Positions 14,627 through 25,600 of a stretch of DNA of 64,000 bases are shown one piece after another. Source of the stretch: Bifidobacterium tissieri (lineage in GTDB: Bacteria > Actinomycetota > Actinomycetes > Actinomycetales > Bifidobacteriaceae). Each line of letters begins with the position of its first letter. The first letter of the stretch is position 1. The position numbers were made by a program, and so were the translations under genes. The notes under the pieces are model-generated. The model was not told where the DNA came from, did not search any database, and saw nothing but the letters and a program-made list of their open reading frames with translations. The DNA is taken from assembly GCF_002259645.1 (NCBI RefSeq), contig NZ_MWWV01000002.1, positions 124,001 to 188,000 of the forward strand, given 5' to 3'.

Positions 14627-15406
14627 ATGCCTATCGCCATTATCACCGGCGCAAGTTCCGGCCTTGGCCGGGCATATATTGATGCGATCATCCGTGAGTG
14701 CCCGGAAATCCGGGAGATCTGGATAATCGCTCGCAGCAAAGGCAAACTCGAACGAATCGCCTCTGAATATCAGAGCGTTCGCATCGTGCCGGTTTCGCTC
14801 GATCTGACCGATTTGCGCAGCTTTGACGAACTGCGTGACAGGCTTGACGCCGCCAAGCCGCTTATCCGTATGCTTGTCAGCAACGCGGGCATCGGTGCGA
14901 GCCGGCCGTTCGCTGATGAGGATCCGCAGCGCCTACTGCAGTTGGTGCAGCTCAACGTCATGGCGGCCACGATGGTCACGCGCCTATGCCTGCCGTACAT
15001 GCAACGCGGGTCCATGATTCTGGAGACCGGCTCCATTCTTGGAGCCTCACCGGTGAGCAATCTGGCGGCATACAGCGCCAGCAAGTCCTATGTGCGCGCC
15101 TTGTCCGTCGTGCTGCGGCAGGAACTCAAGCCGCACGGCATCCATGTCACCGTGGTGCAGCCAGGACTGATGGATACGCCGATGCTGTCGCGTGGTTCGG
15201 AACCATCCGCCGATGCGGTCTCGGACGCGGGGCCGGGGAAGCGGACGTCGCTGCCGGTACTGGACCCGCGTGACGTGGCGGTCGGTTCAATCCGTGCAGT
15301 CAAGCGAAACAAGGCCATCTACCTGCCGCATCCGTTCAACAAGTTGCTCGCGTTTCTGGCCAAGATCCTGCCGATCACGTTTGGCGTATCGGTCGCGAAC
15401 ATGTGA
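14627..15406 (+). CDS. Short-chain dehydrogenase/reductase (SDR)
   Basis: 259 residues beginning MPIAIITGASSGLGRAYIDA, with the TGxxxGxG cofactor motif, NAG (SNAGIGAS), the catalytic serine (ILETGSILG) and YSASK. The ATG at 14627 lies 10 bases after AAGGGAG; an ATG at 14606 would put the ribosome binding site inside the gene. The C-terminal hydrophobic stretch (FNKLLAFLAKILPITFG) may touch the membrane. It follows the MDR oxidoreductase. Substrate unknown. Confidence 0.92.
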   Translation: MPIAIITGASSGLGRAYIDAIIRECPEIREIWIIARSKGKLERIASEYQSVRIVPVSLDLTDLRSFDELRDRLDAAKPLIRMLVSNAGIGASRPFADEDPQRLLQLVQLNVMAATMVTRLCLPYMQRGSMILETGSILGASPVSNLAAYSASKSYVRALSVVLRQELKPHGIHVTVVQPGLMDTPMLSRGSEPSADAVSDAGPGKRTSLPVLDPRDVAVGSIRAVKRNKAIYLPHPFNKLLAFLAKILPITFGVSVANM

Positions 15407-15496
15407 CCATACGCTGACTGCCGCGGTTCAACGGCGTCGGTGAAGATGCTCGATGCGGCGTGAATGCCGGCTTGGGTGAAATCTACTGAGTGAGCT

Positions 15497-15641
15497 CTAC
15501 TGAAATGCCAGCTGATGCTTCCGTACCTTCTTGAGGTAATTTTTCTTGAAGCGCGTGCCGACCCGGAAAAACGTTCGTCGGTCGCTGTCTGTTCGTGATT
15601 CTCGTACTTGAGCGCAGTCAGTTCGATAGTGCAGATGAAAT
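15497..15641 (-). pseudogene. Decayed copy of a DUF3800 gene (C-terminal remnant)
   Basis: Minus strand reads CTIELTALKYENHEQTATDE, identical to the C-terminal region of the intact DUF3800 protein at 28243-28923. After one frameshift in a T run it continues KKVRKHQL and ends at TAG (15497-15499). The upstream hairpin seen before the intact gene is also kept (15642-15661), but everything from the start codon to the last fifth is deleted. It is inverted relative to the intact copy, with the pilus operon between them. Confidence 0.85.
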
Positions 15642-15661
15642 GCCGGGGGATTACCCCCGGC
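15642..15661 (-). terminator. GC-rich hairpin downstream of the sortase gene
   Basis: GCCGGGGG (15642-15649) and CCCCCGGC (15654-15661) with a 4-base loop, 36 bases after the sortase stop on the minus strand. Same hairpin as at 28199-28218. It probably ends the pilus operon transcript here, though only a short T run follows. Confidence 0.6.
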
Positions 15662-15697
15662 ATGGTACACCGTCATCGACGTCTACTTATCGCCGCT

Positions 15698-16591
15698 CTA
15701 CTGTCCGTCTCGCGCCACGAGCTGGCCGGTGGAGTGATTGGCGCGGGGGCAACGGCGGCGCACGGCGAACCAGCGCACAACCAGGATACCGATGACAAGT
15801 ACCACGACCGAGACCGAGACAATGCCGATCGTGAGCATGCGCACTGGACTGTCGTAGTCGGTGGCGTCCGGTTCGACGGGGTTGGGGATGCGGTGACCGC
15901 GCACAAGCAGGCGATGCGTGTTCACCCCGTACGGCGTGCAGGTGATCACGGTCGCGTAATCCTTGCCGTCCTCAATCGCGAGATTGTCAAACTGGTTCGG
16001 CAACACAACGCTGATCTTGTCCACTTGGTAGGTATAGGTCTCACCCAGCACGTGGAACGCGAACGTGTCACCCTTTTCGAGGGTGTCGAGGCCGGTGAGC
16101 AGCTTCGCGCTCGGCAGTCCGGTATGCCCGGAAACGACCGCGTGCGTGGCCGCTCCGCCCACCGGCAAGCTGCTGCCCTCCAAATGACCGATCGCGATCT
16201 GCAGAACACTCTCGTCCGTACCGTGATACACCGGGAACCGTACCTTGAGCTTCGGAATCGTCACATACCCCATGACGCCCGTGCCCGACACGTCCAACAA
16301 TGACTCGTACTCGACTTTCTGCTCCTTGGTAAGCATCCATCGGTCCGCGGTTGTTGGCAATTTCGTGTTGTACGCATGCGCGGCGTCCAGCATACGTTTG
16401 CGTTCGGTTTTCGACAGATCTTCGGTCTGTTCGATGTACGTGGCCACCGCGCGCGACTGATGCATGCGATTCCACCAGTCCGCCACCGTGGGGTACGCCA
16501 GCAGCGTCAGTCCTACGACGAGCACCATCGCGAAGAATGCGGAGATGATGCGCGAGACTGTATCCGTGGCCTTTTTGCGATGGGTGGCCAT
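15698..16591 (-). CDS. srtC: Class C sortase (pilus-specific)
   Basis: 297 residues from the ATG at 16589-16591 (GGAAGGAATCAGC before it). N-terminal membrane helix (IISAFFAMVLVVGLTLLAYP), sortase fold with the histidine in VVSGHTGLPS, the catalytic cysteine in VITCTPYGVNTHRLLVRG and the arginine two turns later. A second C-terminal membrane helix (LTIGIVSVSVVVLVIGILVV) marks class C. It polymerises pilin subunits by joining the LPxTG threonine of one to a lysine of the next. Last gene of the pilus operon. Confidence 0.95.
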   Translation of the reverse strand: MATHRKKATDTVSRIISAFFAMVLVVGLTLLAYPTVADWWNRMHQSRAVATYIEQTEDLSKTERKRMLDAAHAYNTKLPTTADRWMLTKEQKVEYESLLDVSGTGVMGYVTIPKLKVRFPVYHGTDESVLQIAIGHLEGSSLPVGGAATHAVVSGHTGLPSAKLLTGLDTLEKGDTFAFHVLGETYTYQVDKISVVLPNQFDNLAIEDGKDYATVITCTPYGVNTHRLLVRGHRIPNPVEPDATDYDSPVRMLTIGIVSVSVVVLVIGILVVRWFAVRRRCPRANHSTGQLVARDGQ

Positions 16592-16624
16592 GCTGATTCC
16601 TTCCATATGGTCCATATAGATTGA

Positions 16625-16674
16625 CCCCTCTTAGCCGAGGGAGCATCGTTTTGCTTTCCCTCAAGGTTGAGGGG
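16625..16674 (-). promoter_or_regulatory. Intercistronic hairpin between minor pilin and sortase
   Basis: CCCCTC...GAGGGA pairs with TCCCTC...GAGGGG around a 6-base internal loop, in the 133-base gap between the two genes. It may reduce sortase expression relative to pilins or protect the upstream mRNA. Confidence 0.5.
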
Positions 16675-16724
16675 AGCTAGCAGTGAAGCCAATTGAGAGG
16701 AGTTCACGAAGCTCCCGCGATCCA

Positions 16725-17825
16725 CTACTTCGCCCTGTGCCTGCGGCGTATGAAGAGGATGAGCCCCAGTCCGCCGAGCGTGCCGGCGCAGATCGCGGCG
16801 ATGCCCACGCTGGCGCCGGTCTTGCCAAGCAGTGGGGTGTTATTGCTCGGTGGGGTCGTCGGCGGCGTGTACGTGTTGGTGATGGTGACGACGTCGTTCT
16901 CGCGATCCGTCAGCACGGTGTAGCCGTCCGGCACGGTCTTCTCAACCACCTGATAGTCATGACCGACCGGCAGATCGTTCCATTCATGGGTCCAGTTGTT
17001 GGAGGCGTTGAGCTCCACTTCGTCGATCACCGTGCCGTCCTGCAACAGTTGCACGACGATTTTGCCCGGACGGTTCGCGGCGGAATCACCCTTCCAGACC
17101 TTGACCACCTTCTTCTTGACCGTTTCGGTGGGCGGTGTGGGAGGCGTGGTCTCGCAGTCGTTCTTCGGCTCGAGGGTGACGTCCATGGTCATGGCGTCGG
17201 CGTCGGCCACCGACTTGGATGGCAATGCGACCAGCACGTACGACGGGCCGCAGGTGATGGAGCCATCGTCATAGCCGTCGATGAGGACCAGATAGAGGCC
17301 CTTGGGAAGGCCGGAGAATCGGGCACCGCCGTTGGCGTCGGTGGCCGCGGTGGCGGCGGCCGTCGGCTTGTTCCTTTCGATGAGACCGACCAACGTGGTG
17401 GCGAACCGCTGATAATCAACGGAACCTCCGCTGTTCAGCAGCGACCAGTCAAGCGGGTACTTGCCGCTGTCTGAAAACGGGCTGATCGTCGTAAACGTAT
17501 TACGGTCGGAGTTTGGCGCCCAGTCGGCCACATGGTACAGGTTGACCGTCGCGCCCGCGATCGGCGTGCCCGCGTTCGCATAGTCGACGGTGATGGAGCC
17601 GGTTCGGGCCTCGGCGCCGGACGTCTCGTCCGCGAGCGCGGGAACCGGCATGAAGCCCGTCAGGAGCATCGCGACGGCAAGCATCAGCGAGCAGACCGCC
17701 GCAAAGACACCGCCCGCCGCACGCGGGGCATGGGCCAGCGCGCCTCGCGCCTGCGCCGCGCCGCGGTCCTGGCCGCGGCCTTGCGCACGACCGTGGGTGT
17801 GACCTTGATCTGCGTGAATCATCAT
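16725..17825 (-). CDS. Minor (ancillary) pilin with Cna-B domain
   Basis: About 366 residues from the ATG at 17823-17825; a TTG five codons earlier is possible. After a basic N-terminal stretch a signal segment (VFAAVCSLMLAVAMLLTGFM) ends at ALADE. One pilin-type domain (SITVDYANAGTPIAGATVNL) is followed by a proline-threonine linker and a Cna-B domain (VVKVWKGDSAANRP to VVEKTVPDGYTV). The C-terminus has membrane helix GIAAICAGTLGGLGLILFI and tail RRRHRAK, but the sorting motif reads LGKTG rather than LPxTG. Probably the base or side subunit of the pilus. Confidence 0.88.
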   Translation of the reverse strand: MMIHADQGHTHGRAQGRGQDRGAAQARGALAHAPRAAGGVFAAVCSLMLAVAMLLTGFMPVPALADETSGAEARTGSITVDYANAGTPIAGATVNLYHVADWAPNSDRNTFTTISPFSDSGKYPLDWSLLNSGGSVDYQRFATTLVGLIERNKPTAAATAATDANGGARFSGLPKGLYLVLIDGYDDGSITCGPSYVLVALPSKSVADADAMTMDVTLEPKNDCETTPPTPPTETVKKKVVKVWKGDSAANRPGKIVVQLLQDGTVIDEVELNASNNWTHEWNDLPVGHDYQVVEKTVPDGYTVLTDRENDVVTITNTYTPPTTPPSNNTPLLGKTGASVGIAAICAGTLGGLGLILFIRRRHRAK

Positions 17826-17881
17826 CGTTCTTTGCTTCAATCTCTTCGTTGACTTACCATTTCCGATTCGGCCGGCAGCGG

Positions 17882-17927
17882 CGGTGATGCCGCCCCGCCT
17901 TCTGGCAGAAGCGGGCCGGCATCACCG
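17882..17927 (-). promoter_or_regulatory. Long intercistronic hairpin between major and minor pilin genes
   Basis: CGGTGATGCCG (17882-17892) pairs exactly with CGGCATCACCG (17917-17927), and an inner CCCGC/GCGGG with TTCTG/CAGAA extends it to nearly the whole 46 bases. Without a T run it likely acts as an mRNA stabiliser or partial terminator that makes the major pilin more abundant than the minor one. Confidence 0.65.
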
Positions 17928-17963
17928 GATCGGCCGATCAGCGCATCGGCATATCAGCCGCGA

Positions 17964-19619
17964 TCAGCGGGACGCGTTGCGGCGGCGCAGGCCGAACCAC
18001 AGGCCCGCAGCGGCCACGCACACAGCGCCGGCCACGTACAGGATCGTGGTGCCGATGCCACCGGTCTCCGGAAGGTTGGAACCCTTCTTGTTGACGACGT
18101 CAATGCTGCCGCCGTCCTTGTTCGTATCGACGGTGAAGTCGTTGATCTCCTTGCCGTTCAGGTCGGTGAACTTCAGCGTCTTCAGCTGCGGGTCGTCCGC
18201 GGTGGCGTCATGCTCGGCGACGATTTTGAACTCGAGGCCCTCCCAGGTGTTGTAGCCGGCCGGGGTGGTGGTCTCCTCGAGCTTGTACTGGCCCGCGTCC
18301 AGACCAGAGAAGTTGAACTGGGTCATGGTGTCGCCCTTGATCTCCTCGCCGACGGCCTCGTACTTGCTGGAGTCCTTGTTGAACTTGTACAGGGTGAAGC
18401 CGGCGCCTTCGAGGGCCTCGTTGTTCTCGTCGACCTTGTTGGCCACGATCTTGAACGTGAACACGGTGACGACGTCCTCCGGGGTCTTGCCTTCGCCCTC
18501 GCCGTTCGGGTTGTTGGAGAAGGTCAGGTCCACCTTGTTCGGGTTGCCGGCGGAGCCAATGACCGCGTTCTCGTTCAGCGTGGCGTTGTACTCGACCACG
18601 ATCCTGGTGTCCTTGTCGATGGCCGGGGTGTTGGCGGCATCCGCGGCGGCGGCCTGCTTGAGATCGGCGAACTTGAGGGTCAGCACGGTGCCGCCCTCGT
18701 ACTTGTCGCCGGTGCCCTCGTAGGCGGCGGTGGCGACCGTGTAGCCGTCCTTGTCTGCGGAGTCTGCGGCAAGCTTCTTGATCTCGGTCCTGGTCTGCGC
18801 GTCGCCAGCGCCCTTCACCGCGTACACCTTGATGCTGTCCTGATCCAGCGTCAGGCCCTTGGACAGGGTATCGGTGAACGTGTAGGCGTAGGTGGTGTAG
18901 GCGTCGTAGTTGCTCGGCAGGGAGCCGGTCAGCTGGAAGGCGACGGTGTCGTTGATGTCGTGGTCGGCGGAGTCGGACCACTTGTCGTCGTTCGCGTCCT
19001 TGTCGTCGGTGGCGGAATCGTTGGTATCCCACACCTTCTTCTCAACGGTAGGCACGTCGGCCTTCGGCTCGACGGTCACGCTCTTGACCACCTGGAGGAT
19101 GAACTCGGTGTAGGCCTCGGTCTTGTCGCCGAGGGAGTCGTCCTTGTCCTTGACCAGGTAGTAGCCGGCGTCCAGACCGGAAATCGTGTAGGTCTTCGCG
19201 CCCTCGTCGTACGCGCCGGTTCCGGAGGTCGTCTCGGTCAGGTGGGCGGCGGCGACCTTGGCGAACGCGGCCGCGTTGTCCGCGGTCAAGGCGGCGGCCA
19301 CGTCGGCGGCGCCATTCGCGCTAGTAAACGTAGCACCAAGCGTGGCATCCTGCTTCAGCGCGGCGAGCAGTTCGCTACCCTTGACGCCGTTGCCCCAGCT
19401 GATGTTGGACAACGTGACGTCGTTGCCCTTCTCGGACAGGTCGCCGGCGAACACCTGATATGCCTCGAACGTGTGGTCCTTGGTGACCGGCTTGGTCTGC
19501 GTGCCGATGGTGATCGAATACTCTCCCGCCGCCATCGCCGTGACAGGCGCGATCAGCCCCGTGAATAGCATCGCCACGGCGGCGATGAGGCCGAATACGG
19601 CTTTTCCTATCTTCTTCAT
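17964..19619 (-). CDS. fimA: Major pilin (fimbrial shaft subunit)
   Basis: 551 residues. Signal peptide KAVFGLIAAVAMLFTGLIAP ending near AMAA. The lysine used for polymerisation is probably in VEPKADVPTVEKKVW after the first domain; the E-box is in YKLEETTTPAGYNTWEG in the last Cna-B domain. The C-terminus has LPETG, helix TILYVAGAVCVAAAGLW and RRR tail. Two to three Cna-B/SpaA-like domains stiffened by isopeptide bonds are typical of the family. It would form the pilus shaft, polymerised by the sortase encoded two genes downstream. Follows the giant adhesin gene by 62 bases. Confidence 0.93.
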   Translation of the reverse strand: MKKIGKAVFGLIAAVAMLFTGLIAPVTAMAAGEYSITIGTQTKPVTKDHTFEAYQVFAGDLSEKGNDVTLSNISWGNGVKGSELLAALKQDATLGATFTSANGAADVAAALTADNAAAFAKVAAAHLTETTSGTGAYDEGAKTYTISGLDAGYYLVKDKDDSLGDKTEAYTEFILQVVKSVTVEPKADVPTVEKKVWDTNDSATDDKDANDDKWSDSADHDINDTVAFQLTGSLPSNYDAYTTYAYTFTDTLSKGLTLDQDSIKVYAVKGAGDAQTRTEIKKLAADSADKDGYTVATAAYEGTGDKYEGGTVLTLKFADLKQAAAADAANTPAIDKDTRIVVEYNATLNENAVIGSAGNPNKVDLTFSNNPNGEGEGKTPEDVVTVFTFKIVANKVDENNEALEGAGFTLYKFNKDSSKYEAVGEEIKGDTMTQFNFSGLDAGQYKLEETTTPAGYNTWEGLEFKIVAEHDATADDPQLKTLKFTDLNGKEINDFTVDTNKDGGSIDVVNKKGSNLPETGGIGTTILYVAGAVCVAAAGLWFGLRRRNASR

Positions 19620-19681
19620 GATTACTCCTTCGAGTGTTCTTTGTTGTTGAAATCCTGATGGTTCCGAGTCGGCGCAGCCGA

Positions 19682-22600
19682 CTACATGCTGAGACCGCCG
19701 CGTTTGCGGGATGCGTGGACCAGCGCCAGTGCTCCCGCCGCGAGGGCGACAAGCAGTCCGCCGGACAGTCGCCAGTCGAACATCGTCACGTCACTGCCGG
19801 TGTTTGGCAGCAGCACGGCCGAGTACCGGTTCGTGATCACGGGGATGATCTTGCTGTCGCCGCCGTATTCGCCGTCGACCTCCACTCTGGTGGTCAGCTT
19901 GCCGGCACCGTTGTCCGTGACCGTCACCTGATACGTGTGAGATTGTTCGTCGTAGGTGGCGCCGGCCAGATGTTTCGGATCGTTCTCGGCCGGTATGTTC
20001 TCCTTCACCGAGTAGGTGAACGTCTTCGACTTGGCATAGGTGCCGTCGGCGTTTCTGAGGTCATCCATGCCGAAGACGATGGTGTCGAACGTCACGAAGC
20101 TGTTGCCGGTCGTGCTCGCGGGCACGGTCTTGGTCTGCAGCGGCTTCGCCGATCCGTCAGCGGCATTCACATTGCCCTCGTAGAGCGTGAAATCGAACGC
20201 GTCCTCGGGAATCTCGTGGGCGGTGCCGTCGATATTCTCGAAGATCTTGCGCGTGTAGAACGTCACCGAACCGGCCGCGTCGTATGTGTTGGTGAACTGC
20301 GTGGTATCGCTGCCGGTATCCATATCGGTGACCGTCGCCTTGAGTTCGCCGGTCTGCTTGTCGAGCGTGACCGTCACCTTCACGTAGTTCCAAGTGTCCT
20401 TGTAGGTGACTCCGTCCTTGACATTGTTCACCGCCCCGTCTGGCACGTCCTCGATCAGCGAGTAGTAGGTCGAGCCGACTTGGTAGAAGGTGAGCTCGTC
20501 GAAGGAGACGTCGCCGTCCGCGTCGTTCGTCTTGGTCTGGAACGCCTCGGCTGTGAAGGATTGGCCCTTGGGATCGCCGAACTGGAATCCGTGGTACAGC
20601 TTGAACGAGAACTGGCCGGCTTTGAGCGTGCCTCCCCTCAGGGTCTTACGCGCCTTGAGCCGCACCTTGACCGGCTGAGGCGTGTACGTGTTCGAGAACC
20701 TCGGCATGGCCACATCGGTGCCATCGGCGTCCGTCACCACGTTGCCGTCCGCATCCTTGACGACCTGCGTGACGGCCAGCAGTCCTCCCGTATCACGACC
20801 GACCGTGATTTCGAACGTGTACACGGCCTTGTCATAGGACATGCCATGCTCGTCGCCTGCGATCTCGGAAACACGATAGGCGTACGTTTTGGCTGAGCCG
20901 TTCGCACCGAGGTCCTTGTCGGTGAATCGTATGTCCTTGAAGGACGCTTCACCGTTCGCCGTGTTCTTGGTGGTGAGTTCGTCCACGTCGGCGATGCTGC
21001 CATCGTCGCCGATCACGTGCAGCGGGGCGCCGTCGATTGGGACGAGCTTGAACGTGAACTTTCCGGCGGTCAACGGGTTGCCGCCGCTGTTGTCGACGTA
21101 TTGCTTCCTGACCTTCGGGGACCAGTTATGCAACAGCGCGTCGTACACGTTGGTGATCTGCGCGACTGGTTCGTTATTGTCCGTCGCCTTGATCTTGACC
21201 GTGCGCATGGTGGTCACCGCGACCCGCTTCGCGGACGACGCCGTCTTCTTTGAGGCCGTCTTCGACGACGCCTTCCGCGTTTCGACGTCGGCGCCCTTCT
21301 CGACCCGTTCCAGTTTCACGGAAGAAGACAGAGTGCCCTTGCCGTCATCGGTCACGGTGACGGTGGCCCGGTACAGGTCGGTGGAGTAGCTCACGCCCGG
21401 CAACGGATTCTCCGGCTGTATCTCGTCGATGTTGTATAGGTACGTGCCGGGTTTGGCGAAGGTCATCTCGCCGAAGGAGAACGCGTTGCCATTGGTGGCC
21501 TCGCGCGTAAGCACGCCATCCGAGGCTCCGTCCGGCATCGGCATCGAACCTTTCGCAACGGCCGAACCGTCGACCAGCGTGCCGGAGATGGCCTGCATGC
21601 GGAACGTGAACGAGTCGCCGTCCTGCCAGTCACGGCCGGAGAGCGTCTTTTGCGCATACAGCTGTGCCGTGGCGGGCGAAGGCGTGTACACGTTGTTGAA
21701 CGCGGCCTCTTCGGAATCGGGATCGTCGTCCGTGCTCACGTCACCGTCGCTCACACGATAGCCGACGCCAAGCGTGCCGTTACCCATGTCCCTGACCGTG
21801 ACGATGACCTTGCGGGTGGTGGCGTCGTAGACGATGCCGTCCTTCGAGTAGCCCTGCGTGACAGGCTGGTCGCTGCCGTCGAGCTCAGCGACCGTGTAGG
21901 TGAGCGTCCAGTTCTTCGCCGTGGCGTCGTACGTGGCGTATCCGTCGGCCACTGCCTGCTTCAGAGACTCCGGCGTATAGATGATATCGTCGAAGACGAT
22001 GTGGCCGGATGCCTCGCCGCCGTCTGGCACGATGTTCGACTTGGTCTGGATCGGCGTTTTGTTCTCCGCACCTTCGCCCTGATACAGGCCGAAGGTGAAC
22101 ATTCCCGCCTTGAGTGTCGGCGCGATGGCGCCGCTTGCGGCGGTGAGCTTCTTGTGCAGCAGGAAGAACACACGGCCGCTCGCACCGTACGTGTTGGTGA
22201 AGGCGGTCTTGTCGCTCACGTTCCGGTCCGATTCGGTTGTCGCGTCGGTGTTGTCGTAGGCGATATCGGTCACGAGCCCACCGGTACCGTTGTCCTTGAC
22301 GGTGACGGTCGCGTAGGACACGTGCGTATCCTTGGTCGTGCCGGCCTTCACGTCACCGGTTTCGGAGATGCGGAACTTGAAGACTCCCGGCTTGGTGAAG
22401 TGGATGCCGTCGAACGTGAAGCCTGATGCCACGCCGTCCTGCGCGCCGGTCACGGTGGCCGTCATCGTTTCGGATGCCTTGTCGTCGCCGAAGACGATGG
22501 AGTCGTCCGCGAGACCGTCGCGTGCCGCCTTGGCTTCGGCGGTGTCGTCGGCCGCGGCGGCCAGTTGGAACGTGAACCGCTCGTTCGCATCCATATCACG

Positions 22601-25600
22601 CCCGGTCAGGGTCTTCTGTCCGGCGACGCTTGCGGTGGCGGGCGTCAGATCATACGTGTTGGAGAATACCGGGCGACCTTGGTCAAGCTTCGATGCATCA
22701 ATCGGATTGCCTTGCGCGTCGAGGGTGGTCGTCTTGGAGACGAGTGTCGCCTGCCCATCGATGACCTCGTTGCTCAGTTCCACCTTGATCGTGTAGACGG
22801 TCAGGTCGTAGGTCATACCGTTGAGCGTGGCGGTTTTGCCGTCGTCACTCGTCACGGCACCGGCCGGCGCGTTCTCCTTGAGGGTGTACGTGTAGGTTTT
22901 GTCGCCGTCATCGAAGGTCGTGTACTTGATCGAGGGGAACGACACGGCGCCGTCCGAGGTGACGGTTGCGGTGACTGACCCTCCGGGCCTCACACCGTTG
23001 GGCATGGGCGCTTTGTCGTTGCCGGTCAGAGTGAACGAGAACATGCCGTCGGTCAACGGCTTGGAGCCGGTCTTATCGGTATAGTTCTTGATGGCGAGCA
23101 GGCTGAGGTTGATGCTTTCCGCGTCGAAGGCGTTCTGGAACCATGCCTTGTTGTAAGCGATGGGCTTGTCAGGATTCTTGTAGTCAGAACCGTCGTCGTT
23201 GGACACCTTGGTCATCACGACGCCCTTGTCCGGGTCGATGGACAACTTGCCTGCACCGTCATCGGAGACGGTCACCGCCACATGGTAGAGCGCGTTGGAG
23301 TAGTCGATGCCGGGAATCCTCTCGGCGTCCGGCGGCGTGTGCTCGTAGATGTTGTAGTGGTAGACGCCGGCCTTGGTATAGGTGATGTCAGGGAAGGCAT
23401 GCACTTCGCCGTCGGTCACCGTAAGGCTCGTATACCCTTGCCTTTCGTCGGCTTCGGTGGCCAATGGCGCATCCGGGGTATCCGAGGAGGGCTCCAGACG
23501 GAATTCGAAGGAATACCCGTCCTTCCATGTGCCCCACAGATCCTTCTGCACCTTGATGTTGTTGCTCGCCTTCGCCGACGTCGGCGTATACGTGTTTTTG
23601 AACGTCTGCGTGCCGCGCACATCGTCCAGGCCTGTGATCTTCGACGTGGCGACAAGATCGCCGACGGCGTTCTTCGTGACCGTGAACACGACCTTCGCGG
23701 TGCGGGTGTCGAGCGTCAGACCATTGCCGCCATTGCCGGTCTCCTTGACCGTATAGGCGTAGGTGCCCGTCTTGGAGAATGTGAAATCGCCGAACGAGAA
23801 CGCGGTGCTGCTGCCGTCCGCGCCGGTTCCGGTCTTCCTGACGGTGGCGGTTGTGGACTCCGGCATCGCGGCCTTGACCTCGTCCTCGGTCACGTCCTTG
23901 CTATCTTCCTCATCAGGAGACAGCTGGAAAGTGAACTGATCGTCGTCGTCCCATGCACGCCCCGACAGCTGTTTGCCGAGCGTGACGGAGGCCGTCGCCG
24001 GATTGGGAATGCGCGCGTCGGTCGCTGTGAAGGATGTGTTGGACGAGACGGCGAGCCCGAAGCCTTTGGCGCGTGCGAGCGCCGTATCGGCGTCGCTGGC
24101 ATTGCCGCTCGGAATCATGAAATAGTGCGGGGCCGAATCGAGTTCGTAGCCGTTCGGCGCCTTCGTCTCCGTGAAATAGTAGAGCGTGTTATTGGCCAGT
24201 GGATTATCCGCACTGCCGAAGGTCAGCATGCCATTGGCATTCGTGGTTTTTGCCTGGACCTTGTTCGAGGCATTCTTTACCTGTTCGAAGGTCACCTTGG
24301 TTCCGCTGAGCTTGTCCATATCGACCTGATACAGCGCGAACTCGGCGCCTTGCAAATACCGGCTCAGGTCGTCTGCATCCACCTTGGTGACGGTGACCGT
24401 GCCGCTCGCGCCTTCGGTGCCGGCGCTCGCGTTGGTGATCGTCCATTTCTTCTCGTTGGTGGAGCTGCCGCCGGCCACGCCCTTGAGCGATGCCGTATTG
24501 CTGAGCGTCACCTTGTCACCGGGTTTGCCGGTCGGCTTGACGTCGTACACCACTTTGAGTGCTGTGGAATCCGGCAACGTGATGGTCAGTTTCTGCGTGG
24601 GATTGCCATCCTTGTCGGTCACATCCTCCAGAGTGACCGGCACAACGACGGTCTCACCGGTGCCCACGTTCGTGATCTTGAGCGAGCTGGGCATGAACGT
24701 GCCCTTGGCATCCATCACATCGGACAGGGTGATGGTGTCCGAGTCTTTGATCAGATCCGCGCTTTCTGGGTTCACCGAGATCGTGTAGCGCACATGGTTC
24801 AGATCCTTGATCTGCTGGGCCGCCTTGTCGATCACCGTGTTCTTGCCCTTGACCGTGGACGAGTCAGTGCCAAGATGTGTGGAACCGGATTGCGCGTCGA
24901 CGCTGTTGGTGAAGTTGACGCCTTCACCGGTGCCTTTGGCGGCGGTCGAATAGGTGAGGACGGCGTATGCCTTGTCGGAGCCGTCTGCGTTCTGTACGAC
25001 GGCCTTCGTGGGAATGGTGAAGGTGATCCGGCCGTCCGATTCCGACTTCACGGCGTCAAGGCTCTGGTTCTGCAACGCTCCCGGCCACCAGCCGGCCTGC
25101 ACCGTGTACTTGCCGTCGTAGCCCGCACCGGCAGGAATGTAGCGCATGCCTTGGGGCAGTGTATCGGTCACGACGATCGGCTGGCCTTTGAGATCCACCT
25201 TGCCGGCACCGTTGTACGGGTCGTTGTCCTCATTCACCGTGACCTTCCACGTGGCGATCCACGCGCCCTTGGTCTTTTCCGACGAATCGACCTTCGACCA
25301 ATCGAAGTCCTTGTCCCACTTCATCGAGCCGGTCTTGGACACGAGGTTGTCATCGTCGATTGTGTAGTCGGCCTCGGCGGACTTGGTCACGCCGTTGAAC
25401 TTCACGCTCGCCTTGTTGTCGTACGTGCCGGGCGTCCTATCACAGACCGTCGTGTACGTGACCTTGATGTCCTGTTGGCCGATCGCACTCCCGACCTTGT
25501 CACCTTTGAAGGTGATGGTCATCGTGTCGTTGGCGCTGTTGAACTTGAGCGTGTAGTCGGTGTCCTTGACGAGCTTGGTTCCGTCGGCGAGCGCAAGTAT

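Noticed and set aside
18210-19568. Long open frame (452 codons) on the plus strand opposite the major pilin gene
   Set aside because: It mirrors the codon bias of the real minus-strand gene, has a valine/glycine-rich low-complexity translation and no ribosome binding site.
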